Source: Bacteroidales bacterium
GTDB lineage: Bacteria; Bacteroidota; Bacteroidia; Bacteroidales; UBA932
Direction of reading: 5' to 3'
Assembly: GCA_015060455.1 (NCBI GenBank)
Contig: SUYM01000011.1
Span: forward strand, 1 to 64,000
DNA length: 64,000 nucleotides
The position numbers were made by a program, and so were the translations under genes. Positions 7,976 through 16,015 of this stretch are shown here, in pieces; position 1 is the stretch's first letter; every line of letters starts with the position of its first letter. The notes beneath the pieces are model-generated. The model was not told the origin of the DNA and searched no databases. It saw nothing but the letters and a program-made list of their open reading frames with translations.

Positions 7976-8739
7976 TTATCCGTCATCAGTGCAGTAAAAC
8001 AGGCTCTACTTTTCCTGTGCGCTACATCGAAGGGCTATTATCTGCACCTTTGACGCCAGATACATCCGTCTTGAAATACTGACTCCTGCCGGCGGCAGAC
8101 ACACACGCAAAAAATCAGCGAAAATTGTAACGAAGGTCCTCAAAACCGGCATTTTTCAGTTTCCTGTCCACGTTTCAGTGCCTCCCCTCTGTCATCCTGA
8201 GCGGAGCGCCAGCGTAGTCGAAGGATCTGTATCTCCTGCGCGCTCCTGTCACAGATGCTTCACTACGTTCAGCATGACATCTTCGCACCCTGATACGTCA
8301 TTGCGAGACCGAAAGTGTATCAAACCTGCTTTCTACGCTGCTTAGTGGCACGACCATCTACCGGCGGCAGACACACACGCAAAAAATCAGCGAAAAACTG
8401 CGGGTGTGTCCGGACGGCTTCTCCGAAACGGTTTTCTGATGCGTGTCATCGTGCGTGCTCCACATTGCGCCGGAGGACCGGCTCGAAGCAGGCGAGCGAG
8501 CCCGTCAGGTATCGCTCGCGAACCTGCTTCGAGCCGGCGGAGATCATTTATTCCGCCTGCGGTGCCGCGCTGATGTCATCTACTCCCCGCCGGACGACCG
8601 TGACAAAAAATCAGCGAAAATTGTAACGAAGGTCCTCAAAAACGGCATTTCAGCCTCGAAAACGGGACGACCGTGACAAAATCAGGTCGATTTTTGTCAC
8701 GGTTGTTCTTAAAAATCGCTGCACCAAAACGAATAATCA
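7972..8739. repeat. MITE-like mosaic element, copy D
   Basis: The left end is ATGATTATCCGTCATCAGTGCAG and the right end is its inverted relative GCTGCACCAAAACG then AATAATCAC. The interior is a mosaic: two copies of the module GACAAAAAATCAGCGAAAAT-TGTAACGAAGGTCCTC (8103-8150 and 8596-8646), a REP-like palindrome (8186-8281), a CGGCGGCAGACACACACGC block present twice (8090 and 8363), and a long hairpin at 8478-8537 with perfect 15-bp arms (CCGGCTCGAAGCAGG/CCTGCTTCGAGCCGG). Short ORFs here are shadows of the repeats. It fills the gap between the GNAT gene and the ilv promoter. Confidence 0.7.
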
Positions 8740-8770
8740 CTTTTCCCTCTAAAAAAACTGCAAAATAGTA

Positions 8771-8798
8771 TTGCAGAATAGAAATTTTATTAAATTTG
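8771..8798 (+). promoter_or_regulatory. Promoter of the ilv operon
   Basis: TTG (8771-8773) is followed, after 17 bp, by TAAATTTG (8791-8798), the same -7 sequence as in the leu promoter. It lies 27 bp before the ilv leader ORF. Confidence 0.7.
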
Positions 8799-8825
8799 TG
8801 GTCGTTATAGCAACAGCAAGGGACA

Positions 8826-8930
8826 ATGAACGTCAGCATTCATACAATAGTCACCACTTTGGCAGGTAATGGAGTCCTCGTCGGACTGCATGTCCTGGTC
8901 GTTGTCGTGGGGATTATTATTGGAATGTAA
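8826..8930 (+). CDS. ilvL: Branched-chain leader peptide of the ilv operon
   Basis: A 34-codon ORF starting MNVSIHTIVTTLAGNG. It contains nine valines, five isoleucines and four leucines, so more than half of the residues are branched-chain amino acids, ending with a VLVVVVGIIIGM block. It has its own start just after the promoter and is followed by antiterminator and terminator hairpins before ilvD. This is the expected signature of multivalent (Ile/Val/Leu) attenuation. It is not a fragment of a larger protein. Composition and layout are seen directly; translation is inferred. Confidence 0.85.
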   Translation: MNVSIHTIVTTLAGNGVLVGLHVLVVVVGIIIGM

Positions 8931-8938
8931 GTCTGAAG

Positions 8939-8982
8939 GTTCATCGGTGTTATATTTATTTGTCGTCTGCAACACCATGAGT
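8939..8982 (+). promoter_or_regulatory. Antiterminator hairpin of the ilv leader
   Basis: The left arm 8939-8951 (GTTCATCGGTGTT) pairs with 8971-8982 (AACACCATGAGT): six contiguous pairs GGTGTT/AACACC, one bulged C at 8945, then six more pairs including two G-U. Its loop contains the left arm of the terminator (8963-8970), so the two structures exclude each other. A ribosome at the leader stop (8928-8930) would cover the base of this stem, whereas one stalled in the Val/Ile block would not. Confidence 0.65.
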
Positions 8983-9010
8983 GAAATAGGCAGGCGATTT
9001 TTATTTTTTT
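8963..9010 (+). terminator. Attenuator terminator before ilvD
   Basis: TCGTCTGC (8963-8970) and GCAGGCGA (8990-8997) form an 8-bp stem with one G-U pair, followed by TTTTTATTTTTTT. It ends 8 bp before the ilvD ATG. The loop contains the right arm of the antiterminator. Confidence 0.8.
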
Positions 9011-9017
9011 GAAGACT

Positions 9018-10847
9018 ATGAAGCAGTTAAGAAGCAGCAGATGCACGACAGGCCCCAAGATGGCAGGTGCAAGAGGGCTATGGAGAGCCAACGGAATGAA
9101 GGACAATCAGTTTGGAAAGCCTGTCATTGCTGTCGTCAACTCCTTCACACAGTTCGTTCCCGGCCATGTCCACCTTCATGAGATAGGTCAGGAAATCAAG
9201 CGCAGGATCGAGGAACTCGGATGTTTTGCAGCAGAGTTCAATACAATAGCCGTAGATGACGGTATAGCCATGGGGCATGACGGCATGCTCTACTCCCTTC
9301 CATCAAGAGAGGTCATTGCAGACAGCGTGGAATATATGTGCAACGCACATTGTGCAGATGCGATGATATGTATATCGAACTGCGACAAGGTGACTCCGGG
9401 AATGCTTATGGCTGCCATGAGGCTCAATATCCCGGCAGTTTTTGTGTCCGGAGGTCCTATGGAGGCAGGAAAGGTCGGAGATGAATATTATGACCTTGTG
9501 GATATCATGGTCAAGGGTGCGGATCCGACAGCGACACAGCAACAACTTGATGCCCTTGAAAGGGGAGCATGCCCTGGATGCGGCTGCTGCAGCGGAATGT
9601 TCACGGCCAATTCCATGAACTGTCTCAGTGAGGCTCTCGGAATGGCCCCTGCCGGCAACGGCACCATACTTTCCACCCACAGGGAACGACGCAACCTCTT
9701 CCTCAGAGGCGCGGAACTTATTGTAAAAAATGCACTTGCATACTATATGAATGATGACGAGAGCGTTCTGCCTCGTTCCATCGCAACAAAGGCGGCATTC
9801 CTCAATGCCATGTCACTCGATATCGCCATGGGCGGATCGACCAATACGGTACTTCATCTTCTTGCCATAGCCCGGGAGGCTGGTGTGGACTTCACCATGA
9901 AGGATATTGACGCCCTCTCCAGAAAAATCCCCGTGTTGTGCAAGGTTTCCCCAAACAGCCGTTATCATATTCAGGATGTAGCCCGCGCCGGTGGTGTGAT
10001 GGGCATTCTCGCTGAACTTGACCGCGGCGGTTTTCTTGCTACAGACACTTTCAGAGTGGACTATCCGACTCTCGCAGATGCTATCGGGGCAGAAGATGTT
10101 GTGCGTTGCGGTGGTGACAATCCGGTCACATCAAAATATCTCGCGGCATCAGGCGGGCATTTCAATCAGATTCTCGGATCGAACTACTGCTATCATGATT
10201 CATTTGAGACTGACCGCGTCCAGGGATGCATCAGGGATGTCGAGCATGCCTATTTCCGTGACGGAGGACTTGCTGTGCTGTCAGGAAACATCGCTGCTGA
10301 CGGCTGCATCGTGAAGACTGCGGGTGTGGATGAGTCCATCTGGAAATTCCAAGGCACGGCAGTTGTGTTCGAATCGCAGGAAGAGGCTGTAGAGGGCATA
10401 CTCGGAGGTCGAGTCAAGGCAGGAGATGTGGTCGTCATCAGGTATGAGGGCCCTAAGGGTGGCCCCGGTATGCAGGAGATGCTCTATCCGACCTCATATC
10501 TCAAGAGTATGAAACTTGACAAACAGTGCGCCCTTCTGACGGATGGAAGATTTTCAGGCGGTACATCCGGACTTTCGATAGGACATGTGTCACCGGAGGC
10601 AGCCTCAGGCGGAGTAATAGGACTGGTCAAGGATGGAGATATCATAAAGATAGATATAACATCGCGCAGCATAGAGGTTGCTGTATCTGATGAGGAACTT
10701 CAGGCAAGAAGAGAGGAGATGGAGGCAAGAGGCAGGAAGGCATGGAAACCCGTGTCGCGCGAGAGACAGGTCAGCAGGGCCTTGAAGGCATACGCGGCCA
10801 TGGTATCATCGGCGGACAAGGGTGCTATAAGAATATTGGAGGATTAG
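9018..10847 (+). CDS. ilvD: Dihydroxy-acid dehydratase
   Basis: A 609-residue iron-sulfur enzyme that dehydrates 2,3-dihydroxy acids to 2-oxo acids in valine and isoleucine synthesis. I use the ATG at 9018 ([20 protein letters not shown]); an upstream TTG at 9009 lies in the terminator T-run. Visible motifs are [16 protein letters not shown] with cluster Cys, [21 protein letters not shown], the [17 protein letters not shown] segment and [11 protein letters not shown] near the C-terminus. It is the first gene after the attenuator, with ilvB starting 3 bp after its stop. Confidence 0.97.
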   Translation: MKQLRSSRCTTGPKMAGARGLWRANGMKDNQFGKPVIAVVNSFTQFVPGHVHLHEIGQEIKRRIEELGCFAAEFNTIAVDDGIAMGHDGMLYSLPSREVIADSVEYMCNAHCADAMICISNCDKVTPGMLMAAMRLNIPAVFVSGGPMEAGKVGDEYYDLVDIMVKGADPTATQQQLDALERGACPGCGCCSGMFTANSMNCLSEALGMAPAGNGTILSTHRERRNLFLRGAELIVKNALAYYMNDDESVLPRSIATKAAFLNAMSLDIAMGGSTNTVLHLLAIAREAGVDFTMKDIDALSRKIPVLCKVSPNSRYHIQDVARAGGVMGILAELDRGGFLATDTFRVDYPTLADAIGAEDVVRCGGDNPVTSKYLAASGGHFNQILGSNYCYHDSFETDRVQGCIRDVEHAYFRDGGLAVLSGNIAADGCIVKTAGVDESIWKFQGTAVVFESQEEAVEGILGGRVKAGDVVVIRYEGPKGGPGMQEMLYPTSYLKSMKLDKQCALLTDGRFSGGTSGLSIGHVSPEAASGGVIGLVKDGDIIKIDITSRSIEVAVSDEELQARREEMEARGRKAWKPVSRERQVSRALKAYAAMVSSADKGAIRILED

Positions 10848-10850
10848 GAT

Positions 10851-12539
10851 ATGAACATTAACGGTGCTCAGGCAATCATCGAGGCCCTTCTGGCGGAGGG
10901 TGTAGAGACAATCTTCGGATATCCGGGTGGAGGCATAATGCCTTTCTACGACGAACTCTATAAGAATCAGGGAAAGATAGAACATATACTTGTAAGACAT
11001 GAGCAGGCTGCAGTGCATGCGGCGGAAGGCTATGCACGCAGCAGCGGAAAGGTCGGTGTCTGTGTGGCTACGGCAGGACCGGGAGCCACCAACCTTGTGA
11101 CCGGCATTGCAGATGCCATGATGGACTCGACTCCTATTGTCTGCATAACGGCACAGGTGCAGAAGGAAGGACTTGGCGCGGCTTCTTTTCAGGAGGCGGA
11201 TATCGTCAGCATAACCCTTCCGATAACAAAATGGAATCATGAGATCACGACCCCGGATGAAATAGCACCGGTTCTGGCCAAGGCGTTCAGGGTAGCCCGT
11301 TCAGGTCGTCCCGGTCCGGTGGTCATAAGCATTACGAAGAATGCACAGACCGAACTTACTGATTTCCATTACGAAAAAGAGTCATTTGAGGCTCCGGTGC
11401 CGTCCAGGGAAATGATAGCCAATGCGGCACAATGGATCAACGCGTCACGCAAGCCTCTTGTGATTGCTGGTCATGGTGTTACGCTTTCTGGTGCAGAGGA
11501 TGCGCTCAGTGAGTTTGTTGCCAAGGCCGGACTTCCGGTGGCTACCACCATGATGGGTCTTTCATGCGTACAGTCAGATCATCCTAACTATGTGGGCTGT
11601 GTAGGTATGCACGGCTCGCATGCTCCAAACAGGATGACCCAGCAGGCAGACCTGATCATTGCGATAGGAATGCGTTTCAGCGACCGTGTGACAGGCAATC
11701 GTTCAGGATATGCCCGCAATGCAAGGATCATACATATAGACATTGACCCGGTGGAAATAGGAAAGGCAGTCAAAGCGGACCTCCCTTTGGTGGGAGATGC
11801 CCGCGCTGTGCTTGAAGCGTTGTGCGCAGAAGACCTTCAATGTCAGGCTCGTGCGTCATGGTGGACCTTGGCGCGCGAGGTGGCAGCAAAGGAGTCTGTA
11901 CGTCTGACAGCAGCCCAGTTGTCGCCTCAGAACGGTTTGACTATGGCTCTTGTTGTCGAGCGTATATCCATGCTCGCCGGAAACAATAAGATAGTTGTTA
12001 CGGATGTGGGCCAGAATCAGATGTTTGCAGCAAGGTTCTCATATTTTGCGGACCGCAGGAGTTGGATTTCATCAGGTGGACTCGGCACTATGGGATATGG
12101 TCTTCCGGCTGCTATCGGAGCAAAGGTTGCGAATCCGGACAAGACTGTGATCGTGTTCATGGGTGACGGCGGATTCCAGATGAACATGCAGGAGTTGGGC
12201 ACCATCCTTCAGGAACAACTCAATGTCAAGATGGTGCTGATGAACAACTGCTGGCTCGGAATGGTGCGTCAGTGGCAGGAACTCTTCTATGACAAGAGAT
12301 ATTCGTTCACTCATCTGCATAATCCTGATTTCCAGATGGTTGCAGGAGCGTATGGTATTCCTTCCGCACGAGTTTCATCGCTGGATGACCTTGATGGAGC
12401 CATCGAGAAGATGCTTTCAACGGACGGTCCGTTCTTCCTTGAAGCCTGCGTCGAGGGCAGCGAGAACATATTCCCGATGATCCCGGCAGGAGCGAGCATA
12501 GATAAGATATTCATTGATAAGGACTTTACACAGATATGA
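10851..12539 (+). CDS. ilvB: Acetolactate synthase, large (catalytic) subunit
   Basis: A 562-residue thiamine-diphosphate enzyme forming acetolactate or acetohydroxybutyrate. The N-terminal pyrimidine-binding domain has FGYPGGGIMPFYDEL and the catalytic glutamate in RHEQAAVHAAEGYARSSG. The C-terminal TPP/Mg motif begins GDGGFQMNMQELGTIL and ends with NNCWLGMVRQWQ. It follows ilvD by 3 bp and overlaps ilvN by 4 bp (ATGA), so holoenzyme subunits are translationally coupled. Confidence 0.97.
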   Translation: MNINGAQAIIEALLAEGVETIFGYPGGGIMPFYDELYKNQGKIEHILVRHEQAAVHAAEGYARSSGKVGVCVATAGPGATNLVTGIADAMMDSTPIVCITAQVQKEGLGAASFQEADIVSITLPITKWNHEITTPDEIAPVLAKAFRVARSGRPGPVVISITKNAQTELTDFHYEKESFEAPVPSREMIANAAQWINASRKPLVIAGHGVTLSGAEDALSEFVAKAGLPVATTMMGLSCVQSDHPNYVGCVGMHGSHAPNRMTQQADLIIAIGMRFSDRVTGNRSGYARNARIIHIDIDPVEIGKAVKADLPLVGDARAVLEALCAEDLQCQARASWWTLAREVAAKESVRLTAAQLSPQNGLTMALVVERISMLAGNNKIVVTDVGQNQMFAARFSYFADRRSWISSGGLGTMGYGLPAAIGAKVANPDKTVIVFMGDGGFQMNMQELGTILQEQLNVKMVLMNNCWLGMVRQWQELFYDKRYSFTHLHNPDFQMVAGAYGIPSARVSSLDDLDGAIEKMLSTDGPFFLEACVEGSENIFPMIPAGASIDKIFIDKDFTQI

Positions 12540-12769
12540 TACAGAAATATACGGTAACGGCTCAGGGCGAAGGCCGTCTTGACATTGTCGGCAGAATCTC
12601 CATGCTCTTTTTGCAGAGGCATATTGATGTTGAAAGTCTTACATATATGTCTGTGGGTGAGGGTGGTGCCGAGTACAAGGTGTGTGCTGTCGCTCAGGAA
12701 GACACAATCAGGAAGGTTGTGGCTCAGATGCGGCATATAGATGGATTGAAAGAAATAAGTTACGCGTAA
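12536..12769 (+). CDS. ilvN: Acetolactate synthase, short ACT-domain small subunit
   Basis: A 77-residue protein consisting of a single ACT domain. It starts MIQKYTVTAQGEGRLDIVGR, then RISMLFLQRHIDVESLTYMSV and the C-terminal IRKVVAQMRHIDGLKEISYA. It normally binds valine and activates or feedback-inhibits IlvB. Most IlvN/IlvH proteins are about 160-190 residues with an additional C-terminal domain; this one resembles the short IlvM type. No coding sequence continues in any frame after the stop (TAA then a repeat), so it is not an obvious frameshift. It overlaps ilvB by 4 bp. Confidence 0.88.
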   Translation: MIQKYTVTAQGEGRLDIVGRISMLFLQRHIDVESLTYMSVGEGGAEYKVCAVAQEDTIRKVVAQMRHIDGLKEISYA

Positions 12770-12780
12770 CTTATTTCTTT

Positions 12781-12813
12781 CATCTCGACTGAGCGAAACG
12801 AATGGAGAGATCT
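12781..12813. repeat. Single degenerate REP-like unit between ilvN and ilvC
   Basis: CATCTCGACTGAGCGAAACG followed by AATGGAGAGATCT is a palindromic relative of the TCATCCTGAGCG family. It lies in the 77-bp spacer before ilvC. Confidence 0.5.
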
Positions 12814-12846
12814 AATACAATAATAAATAAACCTAATTAACGAACT

Positions 12847-13893
12847 ATGGCAATTATGAATTTTGGCGGTGTTGACGAGAATGTAGTTACCCGCGCGGAG
12901 TTTCCGCTTGAGAAAGCAAGAGAAGTGTTGGCAAACGATGTAATCGCAGTGATCGGTTATGGAGTGCAGGGACCTGGACAGTCACTCAACCTTCGTGACA
13001 ACGGTTTCAATGTGATTGTAGGTCAGAGAAAGGATTCGAAGAGTTGGGACAAGGCTGTCGAGGACGGATGGGTGCCTGGTGAGACGCTTTTTGATATAGA
13101 GGAGGCTTGTGAAAAGGCTACAATCATAGAATATCTTCTTTCAGACGCTGGTCAGATCTCGGTTTGGCCAAAGGTGAAGAAGCATCTTACTGCTGGCAAG
13201 GCTCTTTATTTCTCACATGGCTTCGGCATCACTTACAGCGACCGCACAGGCATCGTGCCGCCGGCTGATGTTGACGTGATCCTTGTGGCTCCTAAGGGCT
13301 CAGGTACATCTCTTCGTCGTCTTTTCGTAGAGGGACGCGGACTGAACTCTTCATACGCAATCTATCAGGATGCAACCGGAAAGGCATACGAAAGAGTTAT
13401 CGCTCTCGGTATCGGTGTGGGCTCTGGATATCTCTTCGAGACTACATTCAAGAAGGAGGTCTATTCCGACCTTACAGGTGAGCGTGGTACTCTCATGGGT
13501 GCTATCCAGGGTATCTTTGCCGCTCAGTATCAGGTGCTTCGTGAGAACGGACACACTCCGTCAGAGGCATTCAACGAGACTGTTGAGGAACTCTCGCAGA
13601 GCCTCATGCCGCTCATTTCGGAGAACGGTATGGACTGGATGTATGCAAACTGCTCCACTACTGCTCAGCGTGGTGCGCTTGACTGGTGGAAGAAGTTCCG
13701 CGATGCGACTCTCCCTGTATTCAATGAACTTTATGAAAGCGTGAAGACAGGAAACGAGGCTCAGATCTCGATAGATTCGAACAGCCAGCCTGATTATCGT
13801 GAGAAACTCAACGCAGAACTTAAAGAAATGCGCGAGAGCGAAATCTGGCAGACAGGCGAAACAGTGCGTAAACTTCGTCCTGAGCGCAACTGA
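12847..13893 (+). CDS. ilvC: Ketol-acid reductoisomerase
   Basis: A 348-residue enzyme that converts acetohydroxy acids to dihydroxy acids with NAD(P)H. The Rossmann motif VIGYGVQGPGQSLNLRDNG lies at about residues 36-54, and the cofactor-specificity loop VGQRKDSKSWDKA follows. The C-terminal knotted domain includes GVGSGYLFETTFKKEVYSDLTGERG, containing metal-binding Asp and Glu, and the EELSQSLMPLISENGMDWMY segment. The GQRKDSKSWDKA loop resembles Bacteroidota enzymes. It is the last gene of the operon and is followed by a strong terminator. Confidence 0.97.
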   Translation: MAIMNFGGVDENVVTRAEFPLEKAREVLANDVIAVIGYGVQGPGQSLNLRDNGFNVIVGQRKDSKSWDKAVEDGWVPGETLFDIEEACEKATIIEYLLSDAGQISVWPKVKKHLTAGKALYFSHGFGITYSDRTGIVPPADVDVILVAPKGSGTSLRRLFVEGRGLNSSYAIYQDATGKAYERVIALGIGVGSGYLFETTFKKEVYSDLTGERGTLMGAIQGIFAAQYQVLRENGHTPSEAFNETVEELSQSLMPLISENGMDWMYANCSTTAQRGALDWWKKFRDATLPVFNELYESVKTGNEAQISIDSNSQPDYREKLNAELKEMRESEIWQTGETVRKLRPERN

Positions 13894-13906
13894 TAAAGGC
13901 AAAACA

Positions 13907-13943
13907 AAAGGTCCGAAAGCAATCACACTTTCGGACCTTTTTT
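13907..13943. terminator. Bidirectional terminator between ilvC and purC
   Basis: AAAGGTCCGAAAG (13907-13919) and CTTTCGGACCTTT (13928-13940) form a perfect 13-bp stem followed by TTT on the plus strand and TTGTTTTG on the minus strand. It can serve both convergent genes. Confidence 0.9.
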
Positions 13944-13955
13944 ATGGATATATGT

Positions 13956-14900
13956 TTAGAGTGATTTCAGACACTCTGTGACGTTCTTCTCGATTCGTGC
14001 TGCGATGTCGCTGCCTTCCGCCTTGACGAATTTCTCGCCTATGATGTTTTCGTAGAGTTCGATGTAGCGCTCTGTGATGCCGTTTACGATGTCTTCCGTC
14101 ATTTCAGGCACCTGCTGACCATCCTGGCCCTGGAAGCCGTTTGCCATGAGCCACTCGCGAACGAACTCCTTTGACAACTGCTTCTGCTTCTGACCTGCTG
14201 CAAGACGCTCTGCGTAGCCTTCTGCATAGAAATAGCGTGATGAGTCCGGTGTGTGGATCTCGTCCATGAGATAGATCTTGCCGTCCTTCTTTCCGAATTC
14301 ATATTTTGTATCTACAAGGATGAGTCCCATCTTTGCTGCAATCTCAGTTCCTCTCTGGAAGATTGCGCGTGTATATGCTTCAAGTTGCTCGTAGTCTTCG
14401 CGGCTTACGATGCCCTGAGCGATGATTTCTTCCTTTGAGATGTCCTCGTCGTGACCCTCTGCCGCCTTGGTTGTTGGAGTGATGATAGGTTCAGGGAACT
14501 TCTGGTTCTCTACCATGCCCTCCGGCATCTGCACACCGCAGATGGTGCGCTTTCCTGCCTTGTACTCTCTCCATGCGTGTCCGGAAAGGTAGCCGCGGAT
14601 GACCATCTCCACCTTGAACGGCTCGCATTTGTGACCTACTGTCACCATCGGGTCAGGGACTGCAATTTTCCAGTTAGGGAGGATGTCTGCTGTCGCGTCA
14701 AGGAACTTGGCTGCGATCTGGTTGAGGACCTGTCCCTTGAAAGGAATACCCTTAGGGAGTACTACGTCAAATGCTGAGATGCGGTCTGATACCACCATCA
14801 CGAGGTAGTCCTCGCCGATGCTATATACGTCACGTACTTTTCCCACATAGTGAGCGCTCTGGCCCGGAAAGTTGAAGTTGGTCTTTACAATTGCTTCCAT
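13956..14900 (-). CDS. purC: Phosphoribosylaminoimidazole-succinocarboxamide synthase
   Basis: A 314-residue SAICAR synthetase of purine synthesis, which joins CAIR and aspartate using ATP. Visible motifs are [26 protein letters not shown] near the N-terminus, [15 protein letters not shown], and [30 protein letters not shown]. The longer form (about 310 residues) is usual in Bacteroidota. It is a single gene convergent with ilvC. A possible promoter box lies 164 bp upstream, beyond REP-like repeats. Confidence 0.97.
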   Translation of the reverse strand: MEAIVKTNFNFPGQSAHYVGKVRDVYSIGEDYLVMVVSDRISAFDVVLPKGIPFKGQVLNQIAAKFLDATADILPNWKIAVPDPMVTVGHKCEPFKVEMVIRGYLSGHAWREYKAGKRTICGVQMPEGMVENQKFPEPIITPTTKAAEGHDEDISKEEIIAQGIVSREDYEQLEAYTRAIFQRGTEIAAKMGLILVDTKYEFGKKDGKIYLMDEIHTPDSSRYFYAEGYAERLAAGQKQKQLSKEFVREWLMANGFQGQDGQQVPEMTEDIVNGITERYIELYENIIGEKFVKAEGSDIAARIEKNVTECLKSL

Positions 14901-14933
14901 TTCTATATTGTTTTATTATTCATATACGTTTTT

Positions 14934-15052
14934 GTCAGACAGATGTCTCGACTCCCATCGGTCGCTCGACATGACATTGCGGTTGTCATTCTGAGCGTTC
15001 TTCTGTCATTCTGAGCGTTCTTCTGTCATTCTGAGCGTTAGCGAAGAATCTG
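14934..15052. repeat. REP-like repeats upstream of purC
   Basis: A palindrome (CAGACAGATGTCTCGACTCC ... CGGTCGCTCGACATGACA) is followed by three TGTCATTCTGAGCG units, the last joined to TTAGCGAAGAATCTG. They fill the 178-bp gap between purC and the next gene. Confidence 0.7.
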
Positions 15053-15063
15053 TTTACAATCAG

Positions 15064-15071
15064 CAAAGGTA
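15064..15071 (-). promoter_or_regulatory. Possible -7 box for purC
   Basis: The minus strand reads TACCTTTG, fitting TAnnTTTG. No convincing -33 element is seen, and it lies 164 bp from the purC start with repeats between, so this is tentative. Confidence 0.3.
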
Positions 15072-15078
15072 AGAATTT

Positions 15079-15933
15079 CTACTGATAATCTGTCAGTTTA
15101 AGGCGGTATTTATTGCTTCCTAAATTTTGGAAATATCGCCAGCCAACCCCTGCCGTCGGTCCATCTGACTTCAATGCTGTTCTGGTCCAATTGGAGGTGT
15201 CGATGGCAAATGTCACAGGGGATTTGCGGCCTTCGAGTTCAAAGCCCAGAGTCTCATACACCTGTCCCTCAGACCATTCAAGGTCAGCGTATGTCATTAT
15301 GTCGTCAGGCTTCACCTCTTCGATGAACGCATTCAGCAGTTTCCCCATGCCTCCGCTCAGACGCACCCCCGGCAGTGATGCATACCGGGTCCATTCGTAT
15401 GCACGTATGGTCCTGTCGCCCTTGATCCATTTACGGGCGTTTGAGAAGGTGGCGACAGCAACGAGTGTCCCGGCAGGAATCGCAGAAGTTCCGGCGTTGT
15501 GTCCGGTGTGTCTTTTCAGATACAGTCCATAACGATATCTGCATGAGGCATCTGAGTAACTGTGGTTCGCTGCAAGAAACTCCGCGGCAGTGGTCTTGTC
15601 AATCTTCCGGATTTCGCAGTTGCGGGCATAGACCTGAATATAGACATGCAGGTGGGCCAGAAGCCGTGCACGCATCATATGTGCCTGCGAATGCCACCTG
15701 TCCTCTGTCACAATCAGCGGATATGCTCCCGTCACCTCCTTTATGCTCCCGACCGCAGCGCGCAGTTTCTCCGCTTTCCGCTGAGCCTTGGCCACATTGT
15801 CCGCATTGAGCGACTCAGGAACAATGATCCCTCCTTGCCCGGCAAGAATCACCTCCTGCCCGGCAATCTCGCCGGCCCTGCACTCCAAGGCATTGCCCGA
15901 CAGAAATTCCATTATATTTCCGCAAAGTCCCAT
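15079..15933 (-). CDS. Uncharacterised protein with a GNAT/Mom-like C-terminal region
   Basis: A 284-residue soluble protein that I cannot assign firmly. The C-terminal half has AGTLVAVATFSNARKW, then YEWTRYASLPGVRLSGGMGK with LLNAFI, and TYADLEWSEGQVYETLGFE. This order (core strand, conserved Arg/Tyr, GG-x-GK loop, aspartate, S-x-G-x-x-Y-x-x-LGF) resembles GNAT-like proteins of the phage Mom type. The N-terminal half contains a possible helical substrate-binding part (NADNVAKAQRKAEKLRAAVG). It stands alone on the minus strand. The ATG at 15933 is 5 bp after a TATCTTTG box; the ATG at 15912 (MEFLSG) is an alternative start. Confidence 0.6.
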   Translation of the reverse strand: MGLCGNIMEFLSGNALECRAGEIAGQEVILAGQGGIIVPESLNADNVAKAQRKAEKLRAAVGSIKEVTGAYPLIVTEDRWHSQAHMMRARLLAHLHVYIQVYARNCEIRKIDKTTAAEFLAANHSYSDASCRYRYGLYLKRHTGHNAGTSAIPAGTLVAVATFSNARKWIKGDRTIRAYEWTRYASLPGVRLSGGMGKLLNAFIEEVKPDDIMTYADLEWSEGQVYETLGFELEGRKSPVTFAIDTSNWTRTALKSDGPTAGVGWRYFQNLGSNKYRLKLTDYQ

Positions 15934-15938
15934 TGCTG

Positions 15939-15946
15939 CAAAGATA
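15939..15946 (-). promoter_or_regulatory. -7 box for the GNAT/Mom-like gene
   Basis: The minus strand reads TATCTTTG, a perfect TAnnTTTG match, ending 5 bp before the ATG at 15933. Either the transcript is leaderless or translation begins at the second ATG (15912). Confidence 0.5.
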
Positions 15947-15960
15947 CGCTTTTGTCACCC

Positions 15961-15998
15961 AATAAAAAAGTCCGGACGATTGTATTGCGTCCGGACTT
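15961..15998 (-). terminator. Terminator of the large minus-strand PUL operon
   Basis: AAGTCCGGACG (15968-15978) and CGTCCGGACTT (15988-15998) form an 11-bp stem. On the minus strand it is followed by TTTTTATT. It lies 17 bp beyond the stop of the gene ending at 16016. Confidence 0.85.
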
Positions 15999-16015
15999 CT
16001 GTCAGTGTGGTGGGA

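Noticed and set aside
8315..8676. Overlapping ORFs whose peptides share DDRDKKSAKIVTKVLK with ORFs at 45677-46108 and 53744-54160
   Set aside because: The shared peptide comes from the non-coding GACAAAAAATCAGCGAAAAT module of the MITE-like elements; frames break between copies and no start signals or conserved protein core exist.
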